NCBI GenBank assembly: GCA_024638585.1 | Contig: JAHEKA010000177.1 | Span: 1 to 5,671, forward strand | Direction of reading: 5' to 3' | DNA: 5,671 nucleotides | From: Rhodospirillales bacterium | GTDB taxonomy: Bacteria > Pseudomonadota > Alphaproteobacteria > SMXQ01 | Part shown: in pieces, positions 1 through 5,531 of the stretch | Numbering within the stretch: the first letter of the stretch is position 1 | Layout of the letters: each line of letters begins with the position of its first letter | Notes under the pieces: model-generated | What the model was told of the DNA's origin: nothing | Seen by the model: the letters and a program-made list of their open reading frames with translations, nothing else | Database searches by the model: none | Made by a program: the position numbers and the translations under genes

Positions 1-580
1 CGGCCTGCGTCAACGGCGCTTCCGACCGTGATCGGTCACGGGCGTCGCGCTCCCGCATATCCTGCAAAACGCGCGTCTTTATACTGTCTAAGCCCTTTTC
101 CCGCAACTCTTTAAGGCGTCTTTCGGCCCGGGTTTCCAGGCTTGCCGTGACGAATAATTTGACCTCGGCGTCGGGGCAGACGACGGTGCCGATATCGCGA
201 CCGTCGATCACCGCCCCGGGGGCGGCCCCTGGCGGGCGGCTGGCGAAGCGCCGCTGGAAGTCCAAAAGCACCGCGCGAACCTCCGGATGGGCGGCAATCC
301 GTGACGCCATCTGGGCCACCGGATCGGTGCCGAGGTCGGGATTTTCAAGCTCTTCGGCCGTCACGGCCTGGGCCGCCCGGGCCGCGGCCTGGGCATCTTC
401 GCCGTTTCCCCCGGTGTCGATCAGCCGTCTGGCCGCCGCCCGGTAGAGGCGCCCGGAATCGAGGCGCGCGTAGCCGTAATGGGCCGCGAGGCGGGCCGCG
501 AGTGTCCCCTTGCCCGATGCCGCCGGACCGTCGATGGCGATGACGCGGATGCCGGACTCCGCCTCGCCGGAGCCCGTCAT
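1..580 (-). CDS. cmk: Cytidylate kinase (CMP/dCMP kinase), C-terminus cut by window edge
   Basis: This enzyme transfers the gamma-phosphate of ATP to CMP or dCMP in the cytosol, feeding CDP and dCDP into RNA, DNA and phospholipid precursor synthesis. Reading from the ATG at 580 down to base 1 gives 193 uninterrupted residues. The P-loop GPAASGKGT lies at residues 18-26. The CMP-binding LDSGRLYRA segment starts at about residue 40. DGRDIGTVV (126-134) and the family's F-x-x-AS-x-x-x-RA-x-RR pattern (143-155) follow. The RERDARDRSRSEAPL stretch (176-190) corresponds to the lid and the RD/R substrate region. Family members are usually about 210-230 residues, so roughly the last 20-30 are missing beyond base 1. 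The start codon overlaps the aroA stop as ATGA (577-580), which fixes the start and implies translational coupling. I infer that rpsA may follow outside the window, a common bacterial order. Confidence 0.95.
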   Translation of the reverse strand, partial: MTGSGEAESGIRVIAIDGPAASGKGTLAARLAAHYGYARLDSGRLYRAAARRLIDTGGNGEDAQAAARAAQAVTAEELENPDLGTDPVAQMASRIAAHPEVRAVLLDFQRRFASRPPGAAPGAVIDGRDIGTVVCPDAEVKLFVTASLETRAERRLKELREKGLDSIKTRVLQDMRERDARDRSRSEAPLTQA

Positions 581-1932
581 GAGGCATCCGCCCCGCTGAT
601 ATCGGCGCCGAGCCCGTTCATCAGCTCGATGAAGCAGGGAAAGCTGGTGGCGATGGCAGCCCCGTCATCGATCGTCACCGGCCCCGCCGCGCCCAGGCCT
701 GCCACCAGGAAGGACATGGCGATGCGGTGGTCGAAATGGGTGGGGACGGGTGTGTTGCCCGAGCCCCGGGGGCGCCCGTTGCCCAGCACCGTCAGATCGT
801 CTTCCCCTTCCTCGAAGGCCGCGCCGATGGCCGTCAATCCGCCGGCGATGGCGGCGATGCGGTCGCTTTCCTTGACCCGCAGTTCGGCCAGACCCTTCAT
901 CACCGTGGGCCCCTCGGCAAAAGCGGCGGCGACCGCCAGGATGGGATACTCGTCGATCATCGAAGGAGCGCGGCCGGCGGGCACCTCGACGCCGGTGAGG
1001 GCGGAGGCGCGCACCACCAAGTCGGCCACCGGTTCGCCGGCGACCTCGCGTTGGTTCGCGAAGGAGATATCGGCGCCCATCTCCCTCAATGTGACAAAAA
1101 GGCAGGTGCGCAGCGCGTTGATGCCGATATTGGGCAGCGTGACGGCCGAACCCGGCGCGATCAGCGCCGCCACGGTGGCGAAGGCGGCGGACGAGGGGTC
1201 GCCGGGCACCTCCACGGGGTGGGCGATCAACTCCGGCTGGCCCACGACGGTGATCGTCCGGGACCCGTCCTCGGCATCCTCGACCCGCAGGTCGGCGCCG
1301 AAATGGCGCAGCATCAGCTCTGTGTGGTCCCGGGTGGCTTCGGGCTCGATCACCGTGGTCTCTCCGGGCGCATTGAGCCCGGCCAGCAGAATCGACGATT
1401 TGACCTGGGCCGAAGGGACGGGGAGCCGGTATTGGATGGGCACCGGCATGCGCGCGCCGGTGACCGTAAGCGGCAGTTTGGTCCCCTCCCGGGCCAGGAA
1501 GGTTGCCCCCATGCGCGCCAGCGGTTCGATGACCCGGCCCATGGGGCGCTCCACCAGAGAGGCGTCGCCGGTCACTTGGGCGGTCAACGGGTGGGTGGCG
1601 AGAAGCCCCAGAGCCAAGCGCGCGCCGGTGCCGGAATTGCCCATGTCGAGGACCGTGCTGGGCGCGGCCAGCCCGGAAAGCCCGGCGCCGTCGATGACAT
1701 AGGTGGCGCCGTCCTCGCGGGAAATGGTGACACCGAGCGCCCGGAGCGCCCCCGCGGTGGCGAGAACGTCCTCGCCTTCCAGCAGGCCGCTCACCCGGGT
1801 GCGCCCGGTGGCGATGGCGCCGATCAGCAGTGCCCGATGGGAGATCGACTTGTCGCCGGGCACCGCGGCCGTGCCCGCAAGCGGGGCCGCAGGGCGGGAG
1901 GTGAACGGTTGCGGAATGTGGGCCTCTGTCAT
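577..1932 (-). CDS. aroA: 3-phosphoshikimate 1-carboxyvinyltransferase (EPSP synthase), class II-like
   Basis: This cytosolic enzyme joins PEP to shikimate-3-phosphate to make EPSP, the sixth step of the shikimate pathway to chorismate and the aromatic amino acids. The 451-residue product is full length for the family. Visible motifs are PGDKSISHR (25-33; substrate-binding K28, S29, R33), the PEP-site loop GNSGTGARL (98-106), RPMGRVIEPL (129-138), SAQVKSSILLAGLN (174-187), RDHTE (201-205), PGDPSSAAF (243-251), SMIDEYP (324-330, catalytic D327), LRVKESDR (351-358, K354/E355) and DHRIAMSF (401-408). The overall pattern resembles the Agrobacterium CP4 (class II) enzyme much more than the E. coli class I enzyme. 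At the CP4 Ala100 position this protein has Gly101. The ATG at 1932 is supported by an in-frame TGA (1939-1941) three codons upstream. No strong Shine-Dalgarno precedes it. It is transcribed with cmk, which it overlaps by 4 bases. Confidence 0.97.
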   Translation of the reverse strand: MTEAHIPQPFTSRPAAPLAGTAAVPGDKSISHRALLIGAIATGRTRVSGLLEGEDVLATAGALRALGVTISREDGATYVIDGAGLSGLAAPSTVLDMGNSGTGARLALGLLATHPLTAQVTGDASLVERPMGRVIEPLARMGATFLAREGTKLPLTVTGARMPVPIQYRLPVPSAQVKSSILLAGLNAPGETTVIEPEATRDHTELMLRHFGADLRVEDAEDGSRTITVVGQPELIAHPVEVPGDPSSAAFATVAALIAPGSAVTLPNIGINALRTCLFVTLREMGADISFANQREVAGEPVADLVVRASALTGVEVPAGRAPSMIDEYPILAVAAAFAEGPTVMKGLAELRVKESDRIAAIAGGLTAIGAAFEEGEDDLTVLGNGRPRGSGNTPVPTHFDHRIAMSFLVAGLGAAGPVTIDDGAAIATSFPCFIELMNGLGADISGADAS

Positions 1933-2096
1933 TTCGGATCACGTGCTGGGGATACGGGATTTGCCATGGCGCCATGCCGCCCGGTTTCCGCTTCGCGCAC
2001 TGCCGGGTCGGGCCCCGGGGCGGCCTCGGCCGGGCCTCATTTAGCACAGCCCGCGGCCCACTGTCTTGGCTCACCGCAAAGAAGTGAAATTAGCTT

Positions 2097-2130
2097 TTGA
2101 CAGCGCCTTTCGATCGTGGCAATTGGCTAG
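2097..2130 (+). promoter_or_regulatory. Possible promoter of the FYDLN_acid-type gene (-35 element only)
   Basis: A perfect TTGACA hexamer sits at 2097-2102 in the divergent aroA/FYDLN_acid intergenic region, on the strand and side expected for the rightward gene. At 16-18 bases downstream (around 2119-2126) there is no good -10 hexamer; the best available sequences are CAATTG or AATTGG. The call therefore rests on the -35 match and the position. The rest of the 1933-2207 gap shows no clear operator, riboswitch or small gene, and I could not find a convincing leftward promoter for aroA. Confidence 0.25.
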
Positions 2131-2194
2131 GGTTAATTGACTGATTGATTTTGGTTCGCGGGCCGCCCGCAATTTGGCGCCCGTCGGGTAAACT

Positions 2195-2199
2195 GGGGG
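2195..2199 (+). promoter_or_regulatory. Ribosome binding site supporting the GTG start at 2208
   Basis: GGGGG at 2195-2199 lies 8 bases before GTG 2208. It can pair with the anti-Shine-Dalgarno CCUCC through one wobble. It supports the internal GTG over the longer reading from TTG 2145, which would add 21 residues unlike the family. Confidence 0.5.
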
Positions 2200-2207
2200 T
2201 ATCTTCA

Positions 2208-2570
2208 GTGGCCAAAGCGGAGTGGGGCACCAAGCGCATCTGCCAGGAATGCGGCACCAAGTTCTACGACATGCGCCGTGCCGAAATTATATGCCCTAAA
2301 TGCGAAACCGTCTTCGAGGTTGCCGCGCCGAAGCCGCGCAGGGCGCCGGCACCGGCGAAACCGCCGGAACCGCCCAAGGCAGCCGTGGCAGCAAAGGCCA
2401 AGGATGCGGAAACCGCCGAGGATGATGTCGCGCTCGACGAGCTCGGCGGTGACGATGTCGAGGACGATGAGGACGATGAAGACATCATCGAGGACACCAC
2501 GGACCTGGGTGACGATGACGACGATATGGCCGAGGTGATCCAAAAGCCGGGAGCTTCCGAAGAGTCCTGA
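2208..2570 (+). CDS. FYDLN_acid / TIGR02300-type zinc-ribbon protein with acidic tail, function unknown
   Basis: This is a 120-residue protein of a conserved alphaproteobacterial family whose biochemical role I do not know. Three parts are visible. The N-terminus AKAEWGTKR leads into a zinc-ribbon-like CxxC...CxxC pair (C12, C15, C29, C32) enclosing the core motif KFYDMRR (18-24). A Pro/Ala/Lys-rich linker follows (about 39-66). The tail (about 67-110) is intensely acidic, with 24 Asp/Glu in residues 71-110, including a run of five Asp at 102-106. Family members typically start MAKxEWGTKR and carry [KR]FYDLN, then a low-complexity acidic region, so the true start is GTG 2208. The core reads FYDMR instead of FYDLN, a departure from the consensus. 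The metal-binding ribbon is an inference from cysteine spacing. The gene is divergent from aroA and upstream of tRNA-Ala. It has no signal peptide or membrane segment, so it is probably cytoplasmic. Confidence 0.9.
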   Translation: MAKAEWGTKRICQECGTKFYDMRRAEIICPKCETVFEVAAPKPRRAPAPAKPPEPPKAAVAAKAKDAETAEDDVALDELGGDDVEDDEDDEDIIEDTTDLGDDDDDMAEVIQKPGASEES

Positions 2571-2574
2571 GGCC

Positions 2575-2613
2575 TTCGCCGGGGGCATCTCCAGCGAATA
2601 TTAAGATTTTTTT
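2575..2613 (+). terminator. Possible weak intrinsic terminator after the FYDLN_acid-type gene
   Basis: Four bases after the stop codon, TTCGC (2575-2579) can pair with GCGAA (2594-2598). Across one C/A mismatch an inner GGGG/CTCC helix (one G-T wobble) closes a GCAT loop. A run of seven T follows at 2607-2613. The T-run is 8 bases from the stem instead of immediately adjacent, which makes this weaker than the other two terminators in the window. Confidence 0.35.
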
Positions 2614-2615
2614 GC

Positions 2616-2645
2616 TTGCCTGGGGCTTGGCCGAAACCCTATTTT
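2616..2645 (+). promoter_or_regulatory. Possible tRNA-Ala promoter
   Basis: TTGCCT (2616-2621) and TATTTT (2640-2645), 18 bases apart, are a tentative -35/-10 pair about 70 bases before the tRNA. Each matches the consensus only partly. A stable RNA following a possible terminator would need its own promoter, which is the main reason to list it. Confidence 0.3.
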
Positions 2646-2714
2646 CGGCCCCCCGGCGCCGAGCGTGCCGACCGGGCCGGTTTCCACCGGTGCCGCGCCA
2701 GGAGCAGAGTTTCA

Positions 2715-2790
2715 GGGGCCGTAGCTCAGTTGGGAGAGCGCGTGAATGGCATTCACGAGGTCGTCGGTTCGATCCCGATCGGCTCCACCA
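2715..2790 (+). tRNA. tRNA-Ala, anticodon GGC, CCA encoded
   Basis: A complete 76-base cloverleaf is visible. The acceptor stem GGGGCCG (2715-2721) pairs with CGGCTCC (2780-2786) and includes G3-U70, the classic alanine identity pair. The D arm uses GCTC/GAGC. The anticodon stem CGTGA/TCACG encloses the loop ATGGCAT with anticodon GGC at 2748-2750. The variable loop is 5 bases (2758-2762). The T arm GTCGG/CCGAT encloses TTCGATC. The discriminator base A and CCA are within CACCA at 2786-2790. It reads the GCC and GCU alanine codons; GCC is heavily used in the neighbouring genes. A strong terminator follows 10 bases later. Confidence 0.98.
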
Positions 2791-2800
2791 AATCGATTGA

Positions 2801-2833
2801 GGGGCCAAAGGCATTCGTCTTTGGCCCCTTTTT
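2801..2833 (+). terminator. Intrinsic terminator of tRNA-Ala
   Basis: GGGGCCAAAG (2801-2810) pairs perfectly with CTTTGGCCCC (2819-2828) around an 8-base loop. TTTTTCTT follows from 2829. The arrangement is a textbook Rho-independent terminator for rightward transcription. On the other strand no T-run follows the hairpin, so it is a poor terminator for the convergent methyltransferase gene that ends at 2858. Confidence 0.93.
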
Positions 2834-2857
2834 CTTAAGTTTCCGCCAGAGAGAAAC

Positions 2858-3433
2858 CTAGGCGGTGGCTGCGCCGCCGGGCTTCTGAAGGACCGCGAGC
2901 TGGTTGCAGCCGAGTTGGAAGCGTTGATGTTCGGCGAGGGTGAAGCCGAACTCCCTGGCGGCGTTGCCAAGGCGCAATTTGTTGTAGATGACGATGTGAT
3001 CGTCCATCGCGCCAGAATGAAACAGGCCGATCCGCGCACCGATCCGATGCACGATGTCGTTGCCGAAAGGAGTGGGCGTTGTGAGGACAACGCTCCCGCC
3101 CGGTCGCAACGCGCGGAAACTCTGCTGCAGTACAAATCCCTGGTTGAAGATGTGTTCGATCATAGCCACCATCAGGACGATATCGAATTCATTCTCGAAT
3201 CCGAGCGCCTCGTGGTCGATATCGCGCCGCAGGAACTGGGCATCGGGGAAGGTGCGCTGCGCTTCCTCCACCGCGTGTTTTGAGACGTCGATGCCGACAT
3301 ACCGCCCGACCGCCCCCCGGCATTCGCGGTAGAGACGTCCGGTGCCGCATCCCAGTTCGAGGACGTCGCCCCGGACATGAGCGAGCACCTTGGCGCGGCG
3401 CTGGTTGGCGATGTGGCTGGACAGCAGTTCCAT
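2858..3433 (-). CDS. Class I SAM-dependent methyltransferase, substrate unknown
   Basis: This 191-residue protein has the Rossmann-fold methyltransferase core. SAM-binding motif I is VLELGCGTGRL (24-34). The acidic end of strand 2 is YVGIDVS with D49, expected to hold the ribose hydroxyls. DIVLMVAMIEH (84-94) corresponds to motifs II/III, and ALRPGGSVVLTTP (108-120) is the post-II region. The C-terminal half, with DDHIVIYN (144-151) and REFGFTLAEHQRFQLGCNQLAVLQK (about 160-184), resembles the Methyltransf_11/23 or UbiG-like group. No substrate-specific domain is visible, so lipid, quinone, glycan or small-molecule methylation are all possible. There is no signal peptide, so it is cytoplasmic. 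An in-frame TAG (3443-3445) lies three codons before the ATG, which fixes the start; the Shine-Dalgarno is weak. The gene stands alone, convergent with tRNA-Ala and divergent from the aldo/keto reductase 110 bases away. Confidence 0.9.
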   Translation of the reverse strand: MELLSSHIANQRRAKVLAHVRGDVLELGCGTGRLYRECRGAVGRYVGIDVSKHAVEEAQRTFPDAQFLRRDIDHEALGFENEFDIVLMVAMIEHIFNQGFVLQQSFRALRPGGSVVLTTPTPFGNDIVHRIGARIGLFHSGAMDDHIVIYNKLRLGNAAREFGFTLAEHQRFQLGCNQLAVLQKPGGAATA

Positions 3434-3543
3434 GAGGCTCGGCTAAGTTCCGGGGTTTGTCAGCCGCCGTCGCGTGGGGCACACTTATCCGGCGCCGACA
3501 GGGTAGTCTGGGGAGGGGGCGATTGAAACAGGAGAAACCGTGA

Positions 3544-4509
3544 ATGTCATTCAACAACATCTCCAATCCGGGGACCGATCCAGATGACCTCCGGCGTCGG
3601 CGATTCCTGCAAGGCGCGGGCGCCGCAATGTTGGGTCTGTGTGCGACGGGCACGAGGCCTGTGGCGGCCGAGCGGCATGTCCCGATGCTGACCCGGCCCA
3701 TCCCGTCGAGCGGCGAGGCCTTGCCCGTCATCGGCTTCGGTACCTGGCAGACCTTCGACGTGGGCCGTTCGGAGACCGCGCGGGCGCCGTTGCGGGAGGT
3801 CCTCAGCCTGCTGTTCGAGGCCGGCGGCAAGGTGATCGATTCCTCGCCCATGTACGGCCCCGCGGAAGGCGTCGTGGGAGATTTGCTGACCGACCTCAAG
3901 GCCCATGATCGGGCGTTCTACGCGACCAAAGTCTGGACCGAGGGCGAAGCGGCAGGGATCGCCTCCATGGAGCGGTCGTTCGCGCGCTATCGCTCTTCCC
4001 CCATCGACCTGATGCAAATCCACAACCTGGTCGATTGGCGCACCCATATGAAGACGCTCCGGGCGTGGAAGGAACAGGGGCGGTTCCGCTATATCGGCAT
4101 CACCCATTACACCACGTCCGCCTATGACGACCTCGCCGCCATCATCAGGTCCGAGGTGATCGATTTCGTGCAATTCAACTATTCGCTTGAGGTGCGCGAG
4201 GCGGAAAACATGCTGCTGCCCCTGGCCCGGGACCGCGGTGTCGCGACTCTGATCAACCGCCCCTTCGGCGGCGGCGGCTTGTTCGGTCGGGTGCGGGGCC
4301 GCGAACTCGCGCCTTGGGCGAAGGAAATCGGCGCCGCCAGCTGGGCCCAGGTCTTTCTGCGCTACATCCTGGCCAATCCGGCGGTCACCTGCGTCATTCC
4401 CGGCACCGGCAAGCCCGCCCATGCGCGGGACAACCTGGCCGCCGGGCTGGCGCCCCTGCCCTCTCCCGACCTTCAACGTGCCATCGCCCGCCATTGGGAA
4501 CGGCTTTGA
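3544..4509 (+). CDS. Tat-exported aldo/keto reductase family oxidoreductase
   Basis: This 321-residue protein has a twin-arginine signal followed by a TIM-barrel aldo/keto reductase domain. The N-terminus carries RRRRFLQG (17-24) before the hydrophobic stretch AGAAMLGLCA (25-34) and a likely signal peptidase site near PVAA (39-42). The catalytic tetrad appears intact: D99 (VIDSS), Y104 (MYG), K129 (ATKVW) and H160 (LMQIH). The segment VIPGTGKPAHARDN (284-297) matches the C-terminal region that usually grips the NADP 2'-phosphate. Such enzymes normally reduce carbonyls with NADPH in the cytosol. Export through Tat would mean folding with the cofactor first and working in the periplasm, which is inference; the substrate is unknown. 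AGGAG (3530-3534) 9 bases before the ATG supports this start. TTGTCA at 3457-3462 could be a -35 element but lacks a good -10. It appears monocistronic, and no terminator follows it. Confidence 0.92.
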   Translation: MSFNNISNPGTDPDDLRRRRFLQGAGAAMLGLCATGTRPVAAERHVPMLTRPIPSSGEALPVIGFGTWQTFDVGRSETARAPLREVLSLLFEAGGKVIDSSPMYGPAEGVVGDLLTDLKAHDRAFYATKVWTEGEAAGIASMERSFARYRSSPIDLMQIHNLVDWRTHMKTLRAWKEQGRFRYIGITHYTTSAYDDLAAIIRSEVIDFVQFNYSLEVREAENMLLPLARDRGVATLINRPFGGGGLFGRVRGRELAPWAKEIGAASWAQVFLRYILANPAVTCVIPGTGKPAHARDNLAAGLAPLPSPDLQRAIARHWERL

Positions 4510-4541
4510 CGAAGCCGATGTCCGGCCCTGCGCCGCCAGGC

Positions 4542-4630
4542 ATGTTAATGATTAAGGATAACAATAATAAAACGTGGTCGAAGACGGCCATTTCTGTTAA
4601 AAATCTTATTAAATTTGGGCAAAAACAATG
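4542..4630 (+). other. AT-rich intergenic segment upstream of the surface-protein gene
   Basis: Roughly 4542-4630, between the aldo/keto reductase and the surface-protein gene, is rich in A and T. It has runs such as AATAATAAAA and TTATTAAATTT, in sharp contrast to the GC-rich coding DNA on either side. It probably holds the promoter of the downstream gene; TATTAA (4607-4612) is a possible -10, with no matching -35. I checked for a sigma-54 -24/-12 pair and found none. A 29-codon reading frame (4542-4631, ATG to TGA), Asn/Lys-rich and without a Shine-Dalgarno, crosses it; I do not call it a gene. Confidence 0.5.
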
Positions 4631-4679
4631 AAACCGGGGGAACTAAAGATCAGCATCGGACGTTTGGCGTTCGTAATCA

Positions 4680-4683
4680 GAGG
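4680..4683 (+). promoter_or_regulatory. Ribosome binding site supporting ATG 4692 over GTG 4689
   Basis: GAGG at 4680-4683 lies 8 bases before ATG 4692 and 5 before GTG 4689. The spacing favours the ATG. The two starts differ by only one residue. Confidence 0.55.
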
Positions 4684-4691
4684 TTGGGGTG

Positions 4692-5402
4692 ATGTTCGGT
4701 AATTGGAAGTTTCTGACGGTTTTATTGGTTTCAGGATTCGTGGCAATTGGATCCGCAAAGGCTTTGTCGGTGCATGCGGGTGCGGATTCTGCTGCTTCGG
4801 GAGTGACCACCAACTCGGAAAACGCGTTTACAGCCTGGCAGGGCGATGTTTCCAGTTTTACGGTGGACGACATGACCGGGATCTCCTGTGTCGGTGGACC
4901 CATTGTCTGCACCACCGGAGCGGGTAACATGTTTACCCAAGGTGCCGGCGTTTTGCAGGCCACCAGTTTCTCCGGTGGAGTCGTCTCCGGACCGAACATG
5001 CTGTTGATCCAAGAGAATATCGAGGGAACCTTTACCTGGACCCTCGCCCAGCCGGCAAATGCATTCGGCTTCTTTGCCTTCGACACCGACGGTCAAACCA
5101 TCACCATCAATTTCGATGACGGGACCGCCCAAGAGTTGATGTTCGCCTCAGCAGCCGAGATAGGCTGTACTGGGGGAACACCGGCTTGCAGCTCAGATAG
5201 CCTGTTCTGGGGTGTCACCGGCCTGGCGCAAAATATCACCAGCGTAACGATCAGCGCCCTCGATGAGCCTGGCTTTTCCACCTGGGACAGGTTCGTGTTC
5301 GGCGCGACCATACCGGTTCCCGCGGCGTTGCCGCTGTTCCTATCGGGCCTGGCCTTCTTCGGCTTCGTCGCGCGCCGCAGGGCCCGCGCGGCCACGGCCT
5401 GA
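4692..5402 (+). CDS. Secreted PEP-CTERM/VPLPA-type sorting-domain protein
   Basis: The 236-residue product begins with a Sec signal peptide: WK, then the hydrophobic LTVLLVSGFVAIG, then SAKA with likely cleavage after residue 24. It ends with a sorting tail of motif VPAALPLF (209-216), a hydrophobic helix to about 226, and the basic cluster ARRRARA (227-233). That tripartite end is the signature of proteins recognised by exosortase-type enzymes and delivered to the cell surface or extracellular matrix. This version is closest to the VPLPA/PEP-CTERM forms common in alphaproteobacteria. The body is beta-rich, with PANAFGFFAFD (121-131) and ITSVTIS...WDRFVFG (182-204), a layout common in such proteins. 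Two short cysteine loops, C66/C73 and C159/C166, could form disulfides. No exosortase or glycosyltransferase gene is in the window, so the sorting machinery must lie elsewhere. Its exact role is unknown. An isolated unit with its own terminator is likely. Confidence 0.9.
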   Translation: MFGNWKFLTVLLVSGFVAIGSAKALSVHAGADSAASGVTTNSENAFTAWQGDVSSFTVDDMTGISCVGGPIVCTTGAGNMFTQGAGVLQATSFSGGVVSGPNMLLIQENIEGTFTWTLAQPANAFGFFAFDTDGQTITINFDDGTAQELMFASAAEIGCTGGTPACSSDSLFWGVTGLAQNITSVTISALDEPGFSTWDRFVFGATIPVPAALPLFLSGLAFFGFVARRRARAATA

Positions 5403-5431
5403 AGCCCCACCCAAAACGCCTTCAAGATGAT

Positions 5432-5460
5432 GAAACGCCCCCGTCCGGGGGCGTTTCTCT
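5432..5460 (+). terminator. Strong intrinsic terminator, possibly bidirectional
   Basis: GAAACGCCCCC (5432-5442) pairs perfectly with GGGGGCGTTTC (5447-5457) around the 4-base loop GTCC, 30 bases after the surface-protein stop codon. The 3' arm ends in TTTC and TCT follows. The A-rich 5' arm gives a short T-run on the other strand too, so the hairpin may also serve the convergent minus-strand gene that ends at 5532. Confidence 0.9.
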
Positions 5461-5486
5461 AATGGGCGGTATCGTCGGCTGGGCGC

Positions 5487-5504
5487 CCCGGCCCGCGGGC
5501 CGGG
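5487..5504. repeat. Perfect 18-base GC palindrome between convergent genes
   Basis: CCCGGCCCG (5487-5495) is followed immediately by its reverse complement CGGGCCGGG (5496-5504). It lies in the 5461-5531 gap downstream of both convergent genes. It has no T-run on either side, so it is not a standard intrinsic terminator. It could form a stabilising hairpin at the 3' end of the minus-strand transcript, or be a chance product of high GC. Confidence 0.6.
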
Positions 5505-5531
5505 CATTGATCCGTCCCGCCGCGCGACGCC

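Noticed and set aside
479..1702. Long plus-strand open frame opposite aroA and cmk
   Set aside because: Its Ser/Arg/Ala-rich composition without domains is typical of the antisense of a GC-rich gene. Its start has no supporting signal.
665..2074. Long open frame on the minus strand, overlapping aroA in another frame
   Set aside because: It is Arg/Gly/His/Pro-rich, has no recognisable domain and lies over aroA, whose conserved motifs are unmistakable. Long shadow frames are expected at high GC.
2145..2207. Upstream TTG start adding 21 residues to the FYDLN_acid-type protein
   Set aside because: The family begins at the AKxEWGTKR block, there is a Shine-Dalgarno before GTG 2208, and the added residues look like translated intergenic DNA.
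2264..2500. Minus-strand frame with a long serine run
   Set aside because: The serine run is only the antisense of the Asp/Glu codons in the acidic tail of the FYDLN_acid-type protein.
2612..2861. Short plus-strand frames across the tRNA
   Set aside because: They are translations of the tRNA-Ala gene and its terminator. Their apparent peptides come from structured RNA sequence.
3547..4494. 315-codon minus-strand frame opposite the aldo/keto reductase
   Set aside because: No domain is visible, and the plus-strand frame has a full catalytic tetrad, a Tat signal and a good Shine-Dalgarno.
4521..4541. Possible terminator after the aldo/keto reductase
   Set aside because: Only a 4-base CCTG/CAGG stem can be drawn, and no T-run follows.
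4650..4691. Possible sigma-54 (-24/-12) promoter before the surface-protein gene
   Set aside because: TTTGGCG near 4654 starts like a -24 element, but there is no GC dinucleotide at the required spacing.
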